64,000 nucleotides of DNA from Carposina sasakii (GCA_014607495.2 CP053153.1:10788001-10852000); one strand, 5' to 3'; counted from the first letter of the stretch, positions 34,967-46,900 are shown. Program-made: numbers and translations. The notes: generated by a model from the sequence alone, not told the origin.

Positions 34967-35040
34967 ACATACATACATAACCTCACGCCTATATCCCATA
35001 GGGGTAGGCAGAGACTACAGATCTCCAATTAGTACGTTCC
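34967..35040 (+). repeat. Small LINE/SINE-type fragment
   Basis: 'cctcacgcctatatcccata' followed by 'ggggtaggcagagactac' is a phrase I recognise as recurrent in lepidopteran repeats. No other part of the parent element is present. Confidence 0.5.
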
Positions 35041-35451
35041 TACTGTTTATTAATAACTCTGTGTACCTACTTATATACTTCTGCGACACATCTGCCTACT
35101 CACCAGACCTTTCTTAATTAGTTTAAATCATGAGACCGGTAGCTCGGAGAACTGTACCACAACTATTCATTATACTTACATTATTGCTAGAAGATACTCG
35201 TATACCCAAAACTTGCAAATGTGGATGCAATAAATTCAAACTATATGCTCTGAAACGTATTTTCCTAGAGTGGGTATTACTTTGGAAATTATTTATGCGT
35301 ACAGTTTGTTTCTATAATTCCAATACTTCATCGATTCACATATGCATTAGGTTGTAAGATCATTCCTTTATTACATCTCTGAGTGTAGTTTTCATTCACT
35401 AAATCGGAATATAGGTAGTTTACTTATATCATCCGGTAATATATTAAATGC
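35041..35451. other. No recognisable gene
   Basis: A 75-codon frame (35130-35357) has no domain or splice context. Confidence 0.4.
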
Positions 35452-35515
35452 TATAGCCAGAACTACAGGATCATAAAGAAGATCCCATAGCCACGTTTAA
35501 ATGATACGCAAACGT
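35452..35515 (+). repeat. 5' fragment of unnamed 215-bp repeat family
   Basis: 'tatagccagaactacaggat', 'cataaagaagatcccatagc' and 'cacgtttaaatgat' align with the family's 5' end. Confidence 0.55.
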
Positions 35516-37611
35516 AGCATAGAAAGCAGTTCCAGATTGGATTATAAACCTGTGTATTATCGGATGTGGAAAGGCTCGTTTCATTTTACTGTCGCAAGCA
35601 TAGAACGGATATTTGGCCCAATGTACAAATGACGGGAAGATCGCGGGGTCGTATCGGTACTAGCAATATTGGGAGTGGAATCACGTTCCATTTCGCGGCG
35701 GATATAAGGCTCGGGTTACGGACCAATCCGACGGCACGGTGATGGGTCGGCGACGGGCTACGATTTCCGCCCGTACCGACGCGAATGTGTCAGTTATACC
35801 ATGTTCATTCCCAAAGTAAACCTCGTTTGGGTTCGACGAAAACACCCGAATTACTTGACGCTACCATTTTTGCCGAAATTTATTTTCTCGAACACGTTTT
35901 GCTGTTATGGACAAGCTAATAAAAAGTTAGTTGGCATTAAAGGAGGTGAAGCGATAAATTATCGGAAAAACATCGTATGTTAGCGTGAAATGGATGTAAG
36001 AAGCTGTGGGTGGACAGGATGGAGAGCCAAACAGGTTCGGTCGAGCGCGGCGGAGACAAAGCTAACTAGGCAAACACAAATCTGCTTAGGTAAATAAAGG
36101 TACGCGTTAATGCAGCAGACCCTCCGAAACGGGGCCGCTGCAAACAAAACCAGTATTTTTAGAGACCCTTAAAATTGACACATTAAAAGTTTCGGCGAAG
36201 ACTTTACGTCTTATTTCTGCGACGTGTTTACTTTCAAGTCTTAGAGCTAAGGTGAACTCTCCTTCTACCTACTTATTGTTGTCTTAATAATTTGTATCTT
36301 ATTCTAAAGGTAGTTCTACTCGTAAGCTATACCAATACATGTAATTTTATTTAAAAAAAAAAACAAGGACTCACTTGTATCTACCAAAATTTTCCTGCAA
36401 ATTGCGTAGACGTGACAATCAGACGTTCTGGAAATCGAAATTTCAATTTTTGTTCTTGTAAAAGTTTCTAAAAATTTAAGAAGATAATGATGTCACATTG
36501 CAAGTGTAGTAACTAAAGGATATAGTTTATGCAATCTATTCATATTCAGCGCTCTATTTCATGGAAATTTATTCAAGAAAATGGCACGGGTAACTGAATA
36601 TTCAGGCGTTCATAACAATGAACTGATTTACTACTTTGCGATTCAGCGTGCGTTCGTGCTCTTCGCTCGCCCTTCCGACTGGCGGGACCTAGTGGTCATA
36701 GAAATAGATAGCACCTAGAGTGGGGCGCTAACGATGTTTATGACCTTAAAAGTTCGCATATAGGTAGCTTGAACTTAACTAGTAGGCTGGCATTTATGTA
36801 AAGTATATTAAAGTTTTGTAACCTTGATGTAGCGTTTAGATTAAATCACACTGAATTTGAAGCAAGTAGGTTCTCACTCACTGTATCTGAACGAGATTTA
36901 CTTTTACCTACTTAGGTACAGAAATTTTAAGTGTAGGTTATCTTTGAAACTCCTCTGTCATCTTAATTTAGGTACACCTTTGGACTTGTACCGCCATATT
37001 TTTAACGTCTTGTTACTGGGCAAGCGTGGAATCTAGTTTACCCACAAGTAATATAGCTGTTGTATTTTACCATGTTATTCCCACAGACGCCTGGATGGAA
37101 CTGAGACAATAGTTTTTCTTCGTATCTTCTAGCTTATCTCCTTATGTGATACATTTACCAAAGAGTTTTTATCGGGCGAGATGACGAATAACCCGTTTTT
37201 TCTGATAGCGTGTCATTCCTAAAAAGTACCTACTAAATTTATTTTCGACAGTAGGTATGTATCTGTAAATTCGTCAAATGAGTAATTTATAGACATTCGT
37301 ATCCACCACAGAAGCAATGGCGGAATTGAAACAATAAGAAAACGGAGCAAATCAGCATGCGGAACGAGATTCATCATCCAGGTTTGCGGGAGGCTCACTC
37401 GAGCGGGTTTTATTTAGTGCGCACGTGACTGCCCCGGATGCGGCCCTGGATTGTTTGCGAAAAATTAACAGGATTAGGGTTATGTGGCAGCGAATGAATG
37501 AGGCCATGAGGTACTCACAGATAATATAGTAGATAAAAGTGAGGTAATACTATCTATGGTCTCACTCAATACTAGGTTTGTGCTTATTGTCAGTAGTATT
37601 TTGTATGAAAA
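35516..37611. other. No recognisable gene; GC-rich patches near 35.7 and 36.0 kb
   Basis: CpG-rich text at about 35640-35800 ('cgacgggctacgatttccgc') and 36000-36140 stands out from the AT-rich background but holds no recognisable coding or TE sequence. These could be intronic regulatory DNA. That is inference from composition only. Confidence 0.4.
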
Positions 37612-37725
37612 CATCATCATTTCATCCTTGGGAATTCACTGTTGAACACAGGCCTTACCCAGTGACCTCCATTGCAACCGGTTGGAAGCTACCTGCGTCC
37701 AGCACCCAGCTTTCAACAACCGAGT
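37612..37725 (-). mobile_element. LINE 3' end fragment, minus strand
   Basis: The reverse complement of 'ctgttgaacacaggccttac' and 'gtgacctccattgcaaccgg' is the common lepidopteran LINE 3' end (RTE type). It finishes at an ATG-repeat remnant near 37615. A related copy lies at 45289-45490. Confidence 0.6.
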
Positions 37726-37840
37726 ATATTTTTAAGTGCTTATAAATATAATATTTCTTAATACATATACATATAATTATAATCTCTTGTAGAGATAAGC
37801 TTGCCATTGTACATGCATCTCTATTATCCTGTAATTTAAT

Positions 37841-37856
37841 TTTGTGTGTGTGTGTG
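37841..37856. repeat. GT microsatellite
   Basis: A short run of about seven GT units. No function implied. Confidence 0.8.
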
Positions 37857-37879
37857 CAATCATTACATATTATAAAACA

Positions 37880-38070
37880 AAGTCGCTTGCCGCTGTCTGT
37901 CCGTCCCTATGTATGCTTAGATCTTTCAAAGTAGGGAACGGATTTTGATGCGTTTTTTTTTAAATAGAGAGAGTGATTCACGAGGAAGGTTGATAACTAG
38001 GGACCCGCCCCGGCTTCGCACGGGAGTAATGCACTCTCACACGGGCGAAGCTATGGGTGGCCGCTAGTTA
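37880..38070 (-). repeat. Lepidopteran 'cttcgcccgtgtgagag' repeat fragment
   Basis: The minus strand reads 'ggccacccatagcttcgccc', then 'gaagccggggcgggtcccta', then on to 'acggacagacagcggcaag'. The motif order resembles the 'ctagtggacgcccgcgac' family (GC-rich head, later 'gtccgtctgtctg'-like text), suggesting a relative of it. It ends about 45 bp upstream of the exon at 38116. Confidence 0.5.
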
Positions 38071-38115
38071 AGAATAAGAATATGTTTCATAATATGTACT
38101 TTTCTTTCTTTCCAG

Positions 38116-38192
38116 GTATGTTGGCACTGATACCTACAAACAGGCACAAGAATATAGGAAGTCCATAGACTTGCACATGTTTAATGCTAAAG
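38116..38192 (+). CDS. Internal exon (77 nt) of an unrecognised gene
   Basis: A long pyrimidine tract ending 'tttctttctttccag' precedes 38116, and 'aaag' followed by 'gttagtat' forms a good donor after 38192. The exon is one base (G), 25 codons beginning YVGTDTYKQAQEYRKSID and ending LHMFNAK, then one base (G). It is therefore entered in phase 2 and left in phase 1. The leftover G plus GC at the start of the exon at 63027 makes Gly, and the frame continues to a stop. Residue composition (charged, helix-prone) looks like real protein, unlike the surrounding chance frames. I do not recognise the family. The upstream exon is either outside the window or the short ATG exon at 34246. Confidence 0.55.
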
Positions 38193-40822
38193 GTTAGTAT
38201 ACTAATGCTAATTGATTAAAATTGACCGTCTCTTTCTTAATTAGGTTGTAGAGAAAGACAGGATCAAATTTATCCTTCAAAAAGGCCATCTAGCCTTTTG
38301 AAAATCGTCCCTTAATGCCTTTAATCCAGTCAATGTTTGATTTGATCGAATTAGCGAGCATTTACCAGAATCCTCCTTGTCTGTTTTACCTCTTTCCCTC
38401 CCACATTTCATTTATAATATTTTCTCTCATAACAACCGTTGTAAAGAAAAAGGTAAATAAAACCAGTATAAATAAGAGAGTACTGTTAATTTTTCATTTA
38501 ATTACATTTATTGTGTTTCTTCTAATAAACACTCTTCAAAATTAGGATTTAGGTAATTAGTTTTAAAATACGCCTTAGCGATCATCAGCTAATGAAGAAG
38601 TCGTAAATCTTTTACTGGAAATAGTAAATGTGCTAATCCACAATAATAAGGTATCTCGAATCATTTCAATTCTTACGCTCACAATTTGAAACTAGGTATG
38701 TACTTCAAATATAGGTAATACTTTAGTAAGTACGTAGGTAAGGAATGATTAGTGAAATGAGTATTTCTAAAAAAAAATTACTGTAGAACAGTTGAATAAT
38801 TTAAAGTAAGTAAGATAACCTTTTTAAAACTGGCCTGAAATCCAATTAAGGACGCGACGTCTAGTCGATCCCGCAAATTAGATCCCGCATGGACGGACGG
38901 TCCAAATAATGTGGCTTCAGTGTTGTAACCTTTTTAATTTGCTGGAAAATTTACACTGTCCCGTGACCTTTTCAGGGATCGGATTACGTTTATACAATGG
39001 GCGGGTGTAAGTGAATGATTTAATTTAACGATGTAAATTTTTAAGATGAGGAGACGTACCTTTTCGCAAGTACATATACAGATTAATAGGATTTCAAAAT
39101 TTATATTTCATCTGTGTGAAGACAATCGGTAAAGACACTAATTAGGTATAGGTACAGGGTGTGCGTGACAGCCAGGCAAATACTGAAATACTGAACAAGT
39201 AGGTGCCATAGTGTAAAGTTATACGACAGTGTTATTACTCGCAGGAAATGTATTTTTAATTAGATTAGCCGCAATGTTTGCTTACCGCGCAAATTGTATC
39301 GGCGATTCTGTGACTACTTAAATGGGCTTATTGGTTATTGTGTGATACATTACTATTTTTTGGACCACTTGTGACTCTCAATTGATCAGTATTTTGAAAA
39401 TTTTTGGGAACAACTTTTTTTTAATCATCCATAGGTTAAAATATTGTTTTAAGTTATTATCTAAGGCCTACTTAAACGAACTACACAATTTTTTCCTGAA
39501 AAAAAAAAAAAAAAAGAAAAATTTGTCAAAATTTTTTGGAATTTTCCTCCGAAATTTTTAGTAGTTTTCGCCTCAGAATCATGGTCTGAATTCGCCACAT
39601 CAATATTTGCCGGGCTGTCACTTCCGCCCTGCATAAACTTTATGTTTACTACATAATATAATTATATAGATATATTATATCTATCTGCAGAATATAAGAG
39701 TGGTTCCAAACTATCCTTTAAGAAACGCATGTGAGATCGTTTTTGGAATCGCGTAAAAGCTATGTTCTACTTGTTTGTTACTCATATTATAACAGCAGTT
39801 AGGAAAAGAAATTAACGAAGTAGGTACTCTACCTACATATCCGAATTTTTATGCTGATTACGTGCTTGTGTCACCACCTACACGAGCGCATTTTACAGTT
39901 TAAAATTTAACGCGTGCTTAATATTAACGACTGTAACAAACGCAACTGTGTAACTGCCCTTACCCACTCGCAATCTAAACCATTGGTAATTTTGAAGAGT
40001 TTTAATTAAAATCGTAACGTTTCGGTACAAGTGCCGCTAATGTGTTTATCAACAGGCATTAGTATTCTGCGCCAGTACAGTCGCTTTAACGAGAGCGACT
40101 TGACATCGCTGAGATAACAACGCACAATTACGTTCGTCATGGGAAGGGTGCGCTTTATTGCGTTCTTTCTAGTACTTATAGAGACGGATTAGCTAATTTT
40201 GATGTTTTTTTCGTGCAAATGGCATAATATGATGTAGAACATATTGGGACCGGCAACACGATACACGATTGTAGGTAAACATTTAAAAGAAAATTTATAT
40301 TTGAAAGTTACTATATATGTATAGATAAATAGATATATGAATCTTGATGACGCTTTCCATAAATGTGGTCAAGAGTCAACAACAGCAGATTAGAGTATTA
40401 TAGAGTACGTATTCATGTAGCAAGGCAATTAATTATTGAATTATCCGGATTACAATTATGTATATCGCAAACGTACCATGTGAAACAGCCTTTACGATTC
40501 ATAGCTGAATCTTAATTCGATATCCCTACACACTCTATTCTAATTGCCTATAAATTTACCAGTCTTTCCCCAAATAATTATATCTTATATTATTTAAATT
40601 TCACCAGTAATAACTTATTAATTATAATCGTCGGAGTAATTGCTTTAAGCCTGTATTTGCAGCGGTTAAATTTATTGGAATCACGACGTGGTTTCAGGAA
40701 TTATAGTTATTACAGATTTTGGTTATATTGAATAACTTAGGCCGTAACTTCAACGACGATTCAACTTTTCCCGGAATAACCAAGAAGTTATGATTCGCAT
40801 TAACATGTTACTATTACAATAA
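38193..40822. other. Probable intron; A17 run at 39499-39515
   Basis: AT-rich with no gene. A homopolymer run sits in 'ttttcctg' + A17 + 'gaaaaatttg'. The next 100 bp ('cgcctcagaatcatggtctg', 'gccgggctgtcacttccgcc') may be a fragment of a repeat I cannot name. Confidence 0.45.
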
Positions 40823-41134
40823 CAAGTCAACCTAATAAGATCTCCGGCCGTATTTCGGCCAAGGCGACCAATCTCTACTGAAGAGAGCGAAGGAGATATT
40901 ATAGTGCACAAGTGTGTGCGCAAACACAGATACACTCTCTATTCCGATGGGACGGAAAGCCGACACGACCGGAGATAGATCAGGCGTAGGACCAACGGTT
41001 TTACGTGCTTTCCGAGGCACGAGCTAAGTGACAATAAAATCTGTACATGAAATAAATTCATTGGTACAGGCCCGTGACAGGGATCAAACTTACGAAGGCG
41101 CACGTCTATCACCGCTTTCAAGTCAACCTAATAA
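40823..41134 (-). mobile_element. SINE with perfect 16-bp target-site duplication
   Basis: 'caagtcaacctaataa' occurs at 40823-40838 and again at 41119-41134, exactly bracketing 280 bp. On the minus strand the element begins with a degenerate tRNA-like head (B-box-like 'aagtttgatccctg'). It continues through 'gtgcctcggaaagcacgtaa', 'cggtcgtgtcggctttccgt', 'cgcacacacttgtgcac' and 'gattggtcgccttggccgaa' to 'ccggagatc'. This series is very common in Lepidoptera. A 5'-truncated copy lies at 24492-24539. Frames of 60-62 codons here are shadows. Confidence 0.85.
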
Positions 41135-43256
41135 TGCTTATGCTAGGATATGTAAATCTATGATAGGCTATAATCAGGACGAATTAAAAATCGGTTTTGA
41201 GGTAAGTTATGCATAGAAAGCAGATCTACCTATATTTATACCTATAGTTCTTACGAGTAACACCATTTCAAAGAGCATTTTATATATATTATAGTTTCCC
41301 TGTGTTTTATTTTGCTAATGCGACAGAAACTAACCCTGTTCCATGAAAAGTCGGAGGGTTCAAACTTTAAGTGCATTGGATCGAACTATGCATAACCGAT
41401 CCAACACATTGAGAACTTCATTTAGATTTCCTTTCTGTTTTGTTTTGTTATATTCTTGCATTTCCTTTACTTTGTATGCAGCTCCATTCAATCTCTTCGA
41501 GCAACTTGATTATGACTATTATGCCTTCCACGTGAGATTTTTTCTCAATGCTTCCGGTTACTTCCTTTTTTCCCAATTTCTGGTATGCTTCCGGAGTAGG
41601 TGTATGAGACCTTCCGACCTTATAGATATATATAAACCCTTGATATCGTTTGGAAAAAAGGAAAAACAATTGTTTTTTTAAAATCGATACAAGGCAACAT
41701 CATGCATTATAATAGAAACAAGGTAATCCGTTTACAAAGCGCCAGTTGAACGGGTAGCTCGATTTGAACATAGTAATTAAGGAGGCACCTGGCTGAACAA
41801 CTCTAGTAATTAAAGCTTCAACTCGGCTCGGGTTTCGACCCACTAGAGACTGCGGTCGGAGACTCAAATTTCATGCAGATAATAGGGACCTCTATAACTA
41901 CGCAACTCGCTAAGCCACGATTTAATTGAAACCGAGAATAAACTGGGCGGAAACAAACAGACGACTAATTAGTGTGCGTTTACGTTTGAACTTCAAATAA
42001 AACTGAAAGTGTAATCAAACTGTGGAATTGTTTCTTGTTTGTTAATGTGTGTTTTGAAGACAATTTGCGGTTGGTGACTGACTGTGCGTGTATACTTTTA
42101 TTTACCTGCCTTCTTCACACATTGCTTGATTTATAATATTTTATGTATGCGCTTTTTATTTACGAATTGTGAGAATTCTCCTTCTACGATTAAAGCTTAT
42201 AAACTACTTTAGTAAACTTTTCATAAACCTAAATGGTAGAGCTAGAGCTTGAATGAAAAATCGGACATTAATGTATGATTTGCCAACACTGAAACAGAGT
42301 ATGAAAATAGGAAAAACATAAGTGGTCAATCCAGCAGTAAGCAGCAGCAGTAATCTACTTACTAAAAGTTTTCAGGCATCTGTAATACCCGAGTATCGGA
42401 CCCAAAGTTCGCATTTCAAACTTACTTCTTAACCTAGTTTATGAAACTGGAATCGATATTCAAATACGCAGCTACCAGTATCTAAGCAAAATGCAATTGT
42501 CTAAGGTATTTACCGCCTGTGACCGGCTGCTGAAGATAGCAGCAGCGCATACCAACTAGAGCGACTGGTGCGTTCCCAACTCGCCGCACTTTATACGCCA
42601 ATATGGTTGCAAACATTCCTTGTTCTATGAGTAAGTACCTGTCTACTATGAGTAGATACCACAGAAAACATAGACCTTTATTATTATATAGGCATATATT
42701 AACGCTATTACTATCACAATTAAAAGTAGAACTGTGTTATTTTATGGTTATATGTACATTAAAGGAAATGCCAAAATGTAATTGCATTTGTAGTTATTTT
42801 GGTATAAAAAGTAGGTCATGTCTTATCTCGTTAAGTTAGGTACATTTGTATCACGGTCAAGGCCATCTGATTTATCGTTAAGTACCTAGCTATAGATAGA
42901 TTAAATGTCTCAACTTGGAATCGAACCTTGGAACTCTGCTCTACCCCGTAAAACATCCGCCGAGCCGGTCGTCAACGTAAGCCCAGGAAAAATCCCTTTC
43001 TCTGCCGGCCAATTTATTTCATTTTGTAAGACGACCCGAGCCAAATGCGGCATAAAAAGGAACTCGGAGGTTCATCTCTTCCTTATCTTTGTGTGTCTTT
43101 AACGACGCGTCGTTTAATTGAATCCATTCAATTCTCTTTTCGGCTGACTACCAAAAAAGAAGTACATACCTACATAATTGCACTATGTTCTTCACTTATC
43201 TGCTAACTAAATAAATACAGATATTAGTAATACCGATGTTATTTATCATGCTATTC
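41135..43256. other. No recognisable gene
   Basis: Includes the longest + strand frame outside obvious repeats (112 codons, 41343-41681), rich in Phe, Tyr and Leu from T-rich DNA. It has a hydrophobic stretch but no domain. A frame of that length is expected by chance. Nothing else supported. Confidence 0.4.
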
Positions 43257-43445
43257 TGCCGCGTCTCCGACCGCGTGGACTACAAAAAAAAAAAAAATAT
43301 TTTGAAATTTTCCAAGATGAAAAGTAGCCTATGTCGTATTTTAAGCTTTGGACTACATAATTTTATTTAATTCGATTCAGTTCTTTTGGTGTGAAAGTGC
43401 GACACAGAGAGAGAGTTACTTTCGCCCTTGTAATATAGTTAGAAT
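43257..43445 (+). repeat. 'ctagtggacgcccgcgac' repeat, diverged copy
   Basis: 'gccgcgtctccgaccgcgtg', 'gatgaaaagtagcctatgtc', 'ttcttttggtgtgaaagtgc' and 'cttgtaatatagttagaatg' follow the family order from core to 3' terminus. The first few bases are lost. Confidence 0.6.
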
Positions 43446-43782
43446 GAAGAATTGAGGACGTATTAAAATAAAAAATCTACGGGATAAGTTAAGCCTACTT
43501 AAAGCTATAAAATACACAAGTAGTCTAGATGATTATTCATGTTTATAAAACTACTAGTTGTTCCTCACCAGCTTCTCTTGCTGGAACCCGATTGTAGCGC
43601 CGCCTACTGGGTCCAATTATGTTTTATGCCACCGGACTTAATTACTGAAACATTTTGTTTTCATCTAAGACTGAAACGTATATAACATTGAGACCGGTCA
43701 GTAAAATTCAGCTTTATATGTTAAAATATAAACACACAGTGTTGCGGTTATCATTACTCCTATTTTAATTTGCACTATTTTT
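43446..43782. other. No recognisable gene
   Basis: AT-rich; a small GC-richer patch at 43562-43640. Nothing supported. Confidence 0.4.
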
Positions 43783-44735
43783 AACCGACCAAAAAAAGAG
43801 AGGTTATCAATTCGTCTGTATGTTTTTAACCGACTTCAAAAAGAGAGGTTATCAATTCGTCTGTATGTTTTTTTTAATTTTTTATGTGTGTTACCTCAGA
43901 ACTCCGTCATTTATGAACCGATTTCAAATTTTTTTTTTATAGTTGGTCATGGTATACTTCCAGGTTGGTCCCATATTCACCATATCAGGATCTGATGATG
44001 GGATCTTGGAGAAATCGAGGGCAATCCTCGAATATTGTAGGCACATGTAGTCTGTTTTTATACTTTAACTGAGCGTTTTGGTCACCTACATATAAAACAT
44101 AACATCTGATGATGGAATCTCTAAGGAATCTAGGGATATCCTCAAATATAAAAGGCACGAGTAGTCCGTTTTTAGATTTTTATAGAGAATTTTGGTCAGC
44201 TATACATAATATAAAGGAAACGAGGGTCTGATGATGGAGCCGCCGAAAAACAGATAGTGGAACTTTTTAGTAACAAAATCCCCCTATGTCAGGGGGAGGC
44301 CTAAGTCCAGTAGTGGACTGCAATAGGCTTATGAAGATGAAGATAATTGTGTTAAGTGGTAAAATTATATGTTGCGTTAAGCCGTGTCCGAAGTAAGATG
44401 GTTATAGAGGAAGAGGTAGACATAAGAATAACGAGATGACGGATAATAGGGATGAATGAAAGAAGAGTACCTACATATTGCACCGACCCCAAATGATTGG
44501 GAACAGGGCAGGAAGAAGGAGTGTAATTATATGTTGCTTATATTGTCAGACGTAAAGTTTCGAAGCCTACTCATTTCTCTCTTTTGTCATGTGGCCTATT
44601 TAATTATTTGCTGGCATATAAATCTGACAATATTATGCCTTTTAAACTTCGTACACGGCTTAACGCAATATATATTTGCCCTTTAGTAAAATTTTACTTT
44701 AGTAAGCTCGAGTTTCGGTAGGAAGTCGGCTTTTC
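43783..44735 (+). mobile_element. AACCGACTTC inverted-repeat element, copy 2, left end duplicated
   Basis: Colinear with 4313-5126, ending 'taggaagtcggcttttcg'. The left terminus occurs twice in tandem: 'aaccgaccaaaaaaagagag' at 43783 and 'aaccgacttcaaaaagagag' at about 43828. It carries the same nested LINE 3' ends as copy 1 ('gggggaggcctaagtccagt' near 44293; 'ttgcaccgaccccaaatgat' near 44479). It retains about 85 bp ('gccgtgtccgaagtaagatg' to 'gaatgaaagaagag') that copy 1 lost, which is upstream LINE coding text. A 76-codon frame nearly identical to that in copy 1 is TE-derived. Confidence 0.7.
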
Positions 44736-45288
44736 GTTTTAAAAAAAATATTATAAATTATATTGTCTCAAAAAGATCTATTTAGTTGTCGAAAGATTTA
44801 TTTTAATCGGATCGATTTGTTTATCTTACACTTAAATACTTTACAGTGCGGTGGTGTAAATAAAAAATTATTAATAATTTTATAAAAATTTAAATTGTAA
44901 CACGTAAATTAGCGAGAAGATAACGTAGTACGAGAGCACGTGCATATATCGTACACCTCTTACACTACAGAGTGTAAGTACCGTAGTACAGCATGATTGA
45001 GTAACAACCCTAATAAAAATACTACTCGGTTATACGTACAACTGGATGCAGTGCAAGTTAAGTATGGAGCGCCGGCGCCCACCGATTGGCCGCCCGCCAG
45101 CTCTACTGTTTGTTTATAACATTCGGTGCTAATGTCGCCGAGAGCTACCACGAAGCTGCGGGTTAAAGTGGAGTCATCAGTCAAATATTTTGATACCGTT
45201 ATGTGATTTAAAGTCTAACACTTCAGTGGACCAACTAGGGTGGGCTGCAGCTTCGTGTAATCTACCAACTTTTATATGATTTTCCGGA
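44736..45288. other. No recognisable gene; GC-rich patch at 45060-45110
   Basis: 'gagcgccggcgcccaccgat' and 'tggccgcccgccagctctac' form a short GC-rich block containing an inverted CCAAT box. This might be regulatory, but no transcript start or exon can be supported. A 74-codon minus frame crosses it. Confidence 0.35.
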
Positions 45289-45490
45289 ATCATCATTTCA
45301 GTCATGGGAAGTCTCTGCTGAACATAAGCCTCCCGCAATGACTTCCACTGCGCACGGATACCCCCGCAATCTTGACTGGGTCATCCGTCCTGGGGCTTAC
45401 TAGCGGGATCACATGCCGTGAGCTCTTTCGGCGATATTGGCCATCGGTTCTTCAAGCTTTGTACCCTGCCCACTGCCACTGCGGAATATC
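45289..45490 (-). mobile_element. LINE 3' end fragment (RTE type), minus strand
   Basis: Reverse complement of 'gaagtctctgctgaacataa', 'gcctcccgcaatgacttcca', 'ggccatcggttcttcaagct' and 'ttgtaccctgcccactgcca'. These are the 3'-terminal text of the element whose reverse transcriptase lies at 55743-57070. The + strand 61-codon frame across it is spurious. Confidence 0.65.
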
Positions 45491-46435
45491 TGCGTTACAA
45501 TACTAGCACCCAAGGTAGAATAATATATGAGCACCATGGAATAGCTAATTTATATACAGTACGACTATGTACCGTAGCAATAAATACTAATTTATTTATG
45601 TAGTATTTTAACATAGAGTTAGATTGTGTCAGTAGTTATAACTACTAAGTTAGGTTAGACACTAATACCGCGGGGGTGTCCAGCCCACTTGGACTTGGGC
45701 CAGGGCTTCGGCTTACTTACCTATAACCTTTGTCGCTAATGTTTGTAAGCCTTTTCTAGGTAATTTACATGTCTATTATAATACCGCAATTTTACGGGGG
45801 TAATTACTTGAAATATAATAAGTAGGTACTACTTTACAATCTATCAATGCAACTTGTACTAATTTGAAAGTTATATTTAGAGTCAAAGTTTCAGTCATCA
45901 TTTACCGAGGTAAAAACTGTTTCAATTCAAATATTTATTTAAGTTTCAATATTCAGAGATAAAATTACTAAAATTATATAAAAAGAAAAGTTGCCAAAAT
46001 ATTCAAATCTTTATCTATAAATCGTCCTCGTGTAATAAATTAAATTTATTCTCGTCTCAAAACTTCTGAAATCAATTAATTCCATCCTCGGAGTACATTT
46101 TCGACACATACCGAATCCATTAATATCTTACGATTCAAGGGAAATTATTCGTTAGGCATTAAGATAATGGTTCTTATCGTAGACGTGAGATTCGAACCAT
46201 TAATCATGTTAACGCATTACCTATATGCAAATTTTGGTATTTCAGTAATGTTTCTTGAGATATTGATGTTGAATATTACAAGTTTTACGATGGTACATGT
46301 AATTTCATTAGATTATATTATGCATAGCCTTAACTATCGCATAAGATTTCCATGTCCAACCCGTTAAATTATTATGTAAAAAAATTAAGTCGAATATTTA
46401 TATAATATCTATAGGTATACATAGAGACGTTAGAA
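45491..46435. other. No recognisable gene
   Basis: AT-rich; a 66-codon frame at 46167-46367 has no domain. Confidence 0.45.
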
Positions 46436-46439
46436 ACAA

Positions 46440-46560
46440 ATGGAGGAAACTGGAGGAGGCCTATACCCAATAGGGGCCATGATGTATATTTTATTAAATA
46501 CTCTGTTTTTTTTTTAAAGTGCATGTCATGGATTAATAAAGGCTTTATTATTATTATTAT
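46440..46560 (+). mobile_element. LINE 3' end with TTA-repeat tail
   Basis: 'actggaggaggcctataccc', 'aataggggccatgatg' and 'taataaaggctttattatta' match the end of RTE-type elements such as the one ending near 25720. Only the terminal 120 bp remain. Confidence 0.65.
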
Positions 46561-46561
46561 C

Positions 46562-46900
46562 TATACATATAATAAAAATGAAACGAATCGCTGTCTGTAC
46601 ATAGAAGATATATGAGAAAAAATATTATAGAAGACCTTTATTAACGCAATAGTACCAAAATAAAATATTTTTTTGAATTTTTGTCTGTTTGTCGGTTTGT
46701 CTGTTTGTCTGTGCGTTTGTGCACGCTAATCTCAGAAACGGCTGAACCTATTTTGATGCAGTTTTCAGTAATATATTGTTACAGGTCCCACTTAACATAT
46801 AGGCTACTTTTTATCCCGGGAAAATGTTTTAATCCCGGATAATTTCTACAATTTGTTTTTTCTGTAGTCCACGCGGACGGAGTCGCGGGCGTCCACTAGT
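46562..46900 (-). repeat. 'ctagtggacgcccgcgac' repeat, longest copy
   Basis: On the minus strand from 46900: 'actagtggacgcccgcgact', 'ccgcgtggactacagaaaaa', 'gggataaaaagtagcctata', 'tgttaagtgggacctgtaac', 'ttcagccgtttctgagatta', then a run of 'caaacagacaaac' units. No coding sequence. It lies head-to-head with the copy at 46958. Confidence 0.7.

Noticed and set aside
41343..41681. 112-codon + strand frame with a hydrophobic segment
   Set aside because: Phe/Tyr/Leu-rich translation of T-rich DNA, no known domain, no splice or promoter context. A frame this long is expected by chance across six frames of AT-rich DNA of this length.
44456..44686. Open frame nearly identical to one at 4842-5078, which looks like conservation
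   Set aside because: Both lie in two copies of the same composite transposon and include a LINE 3' end. The similarity is copy descent, not selection on a protein.
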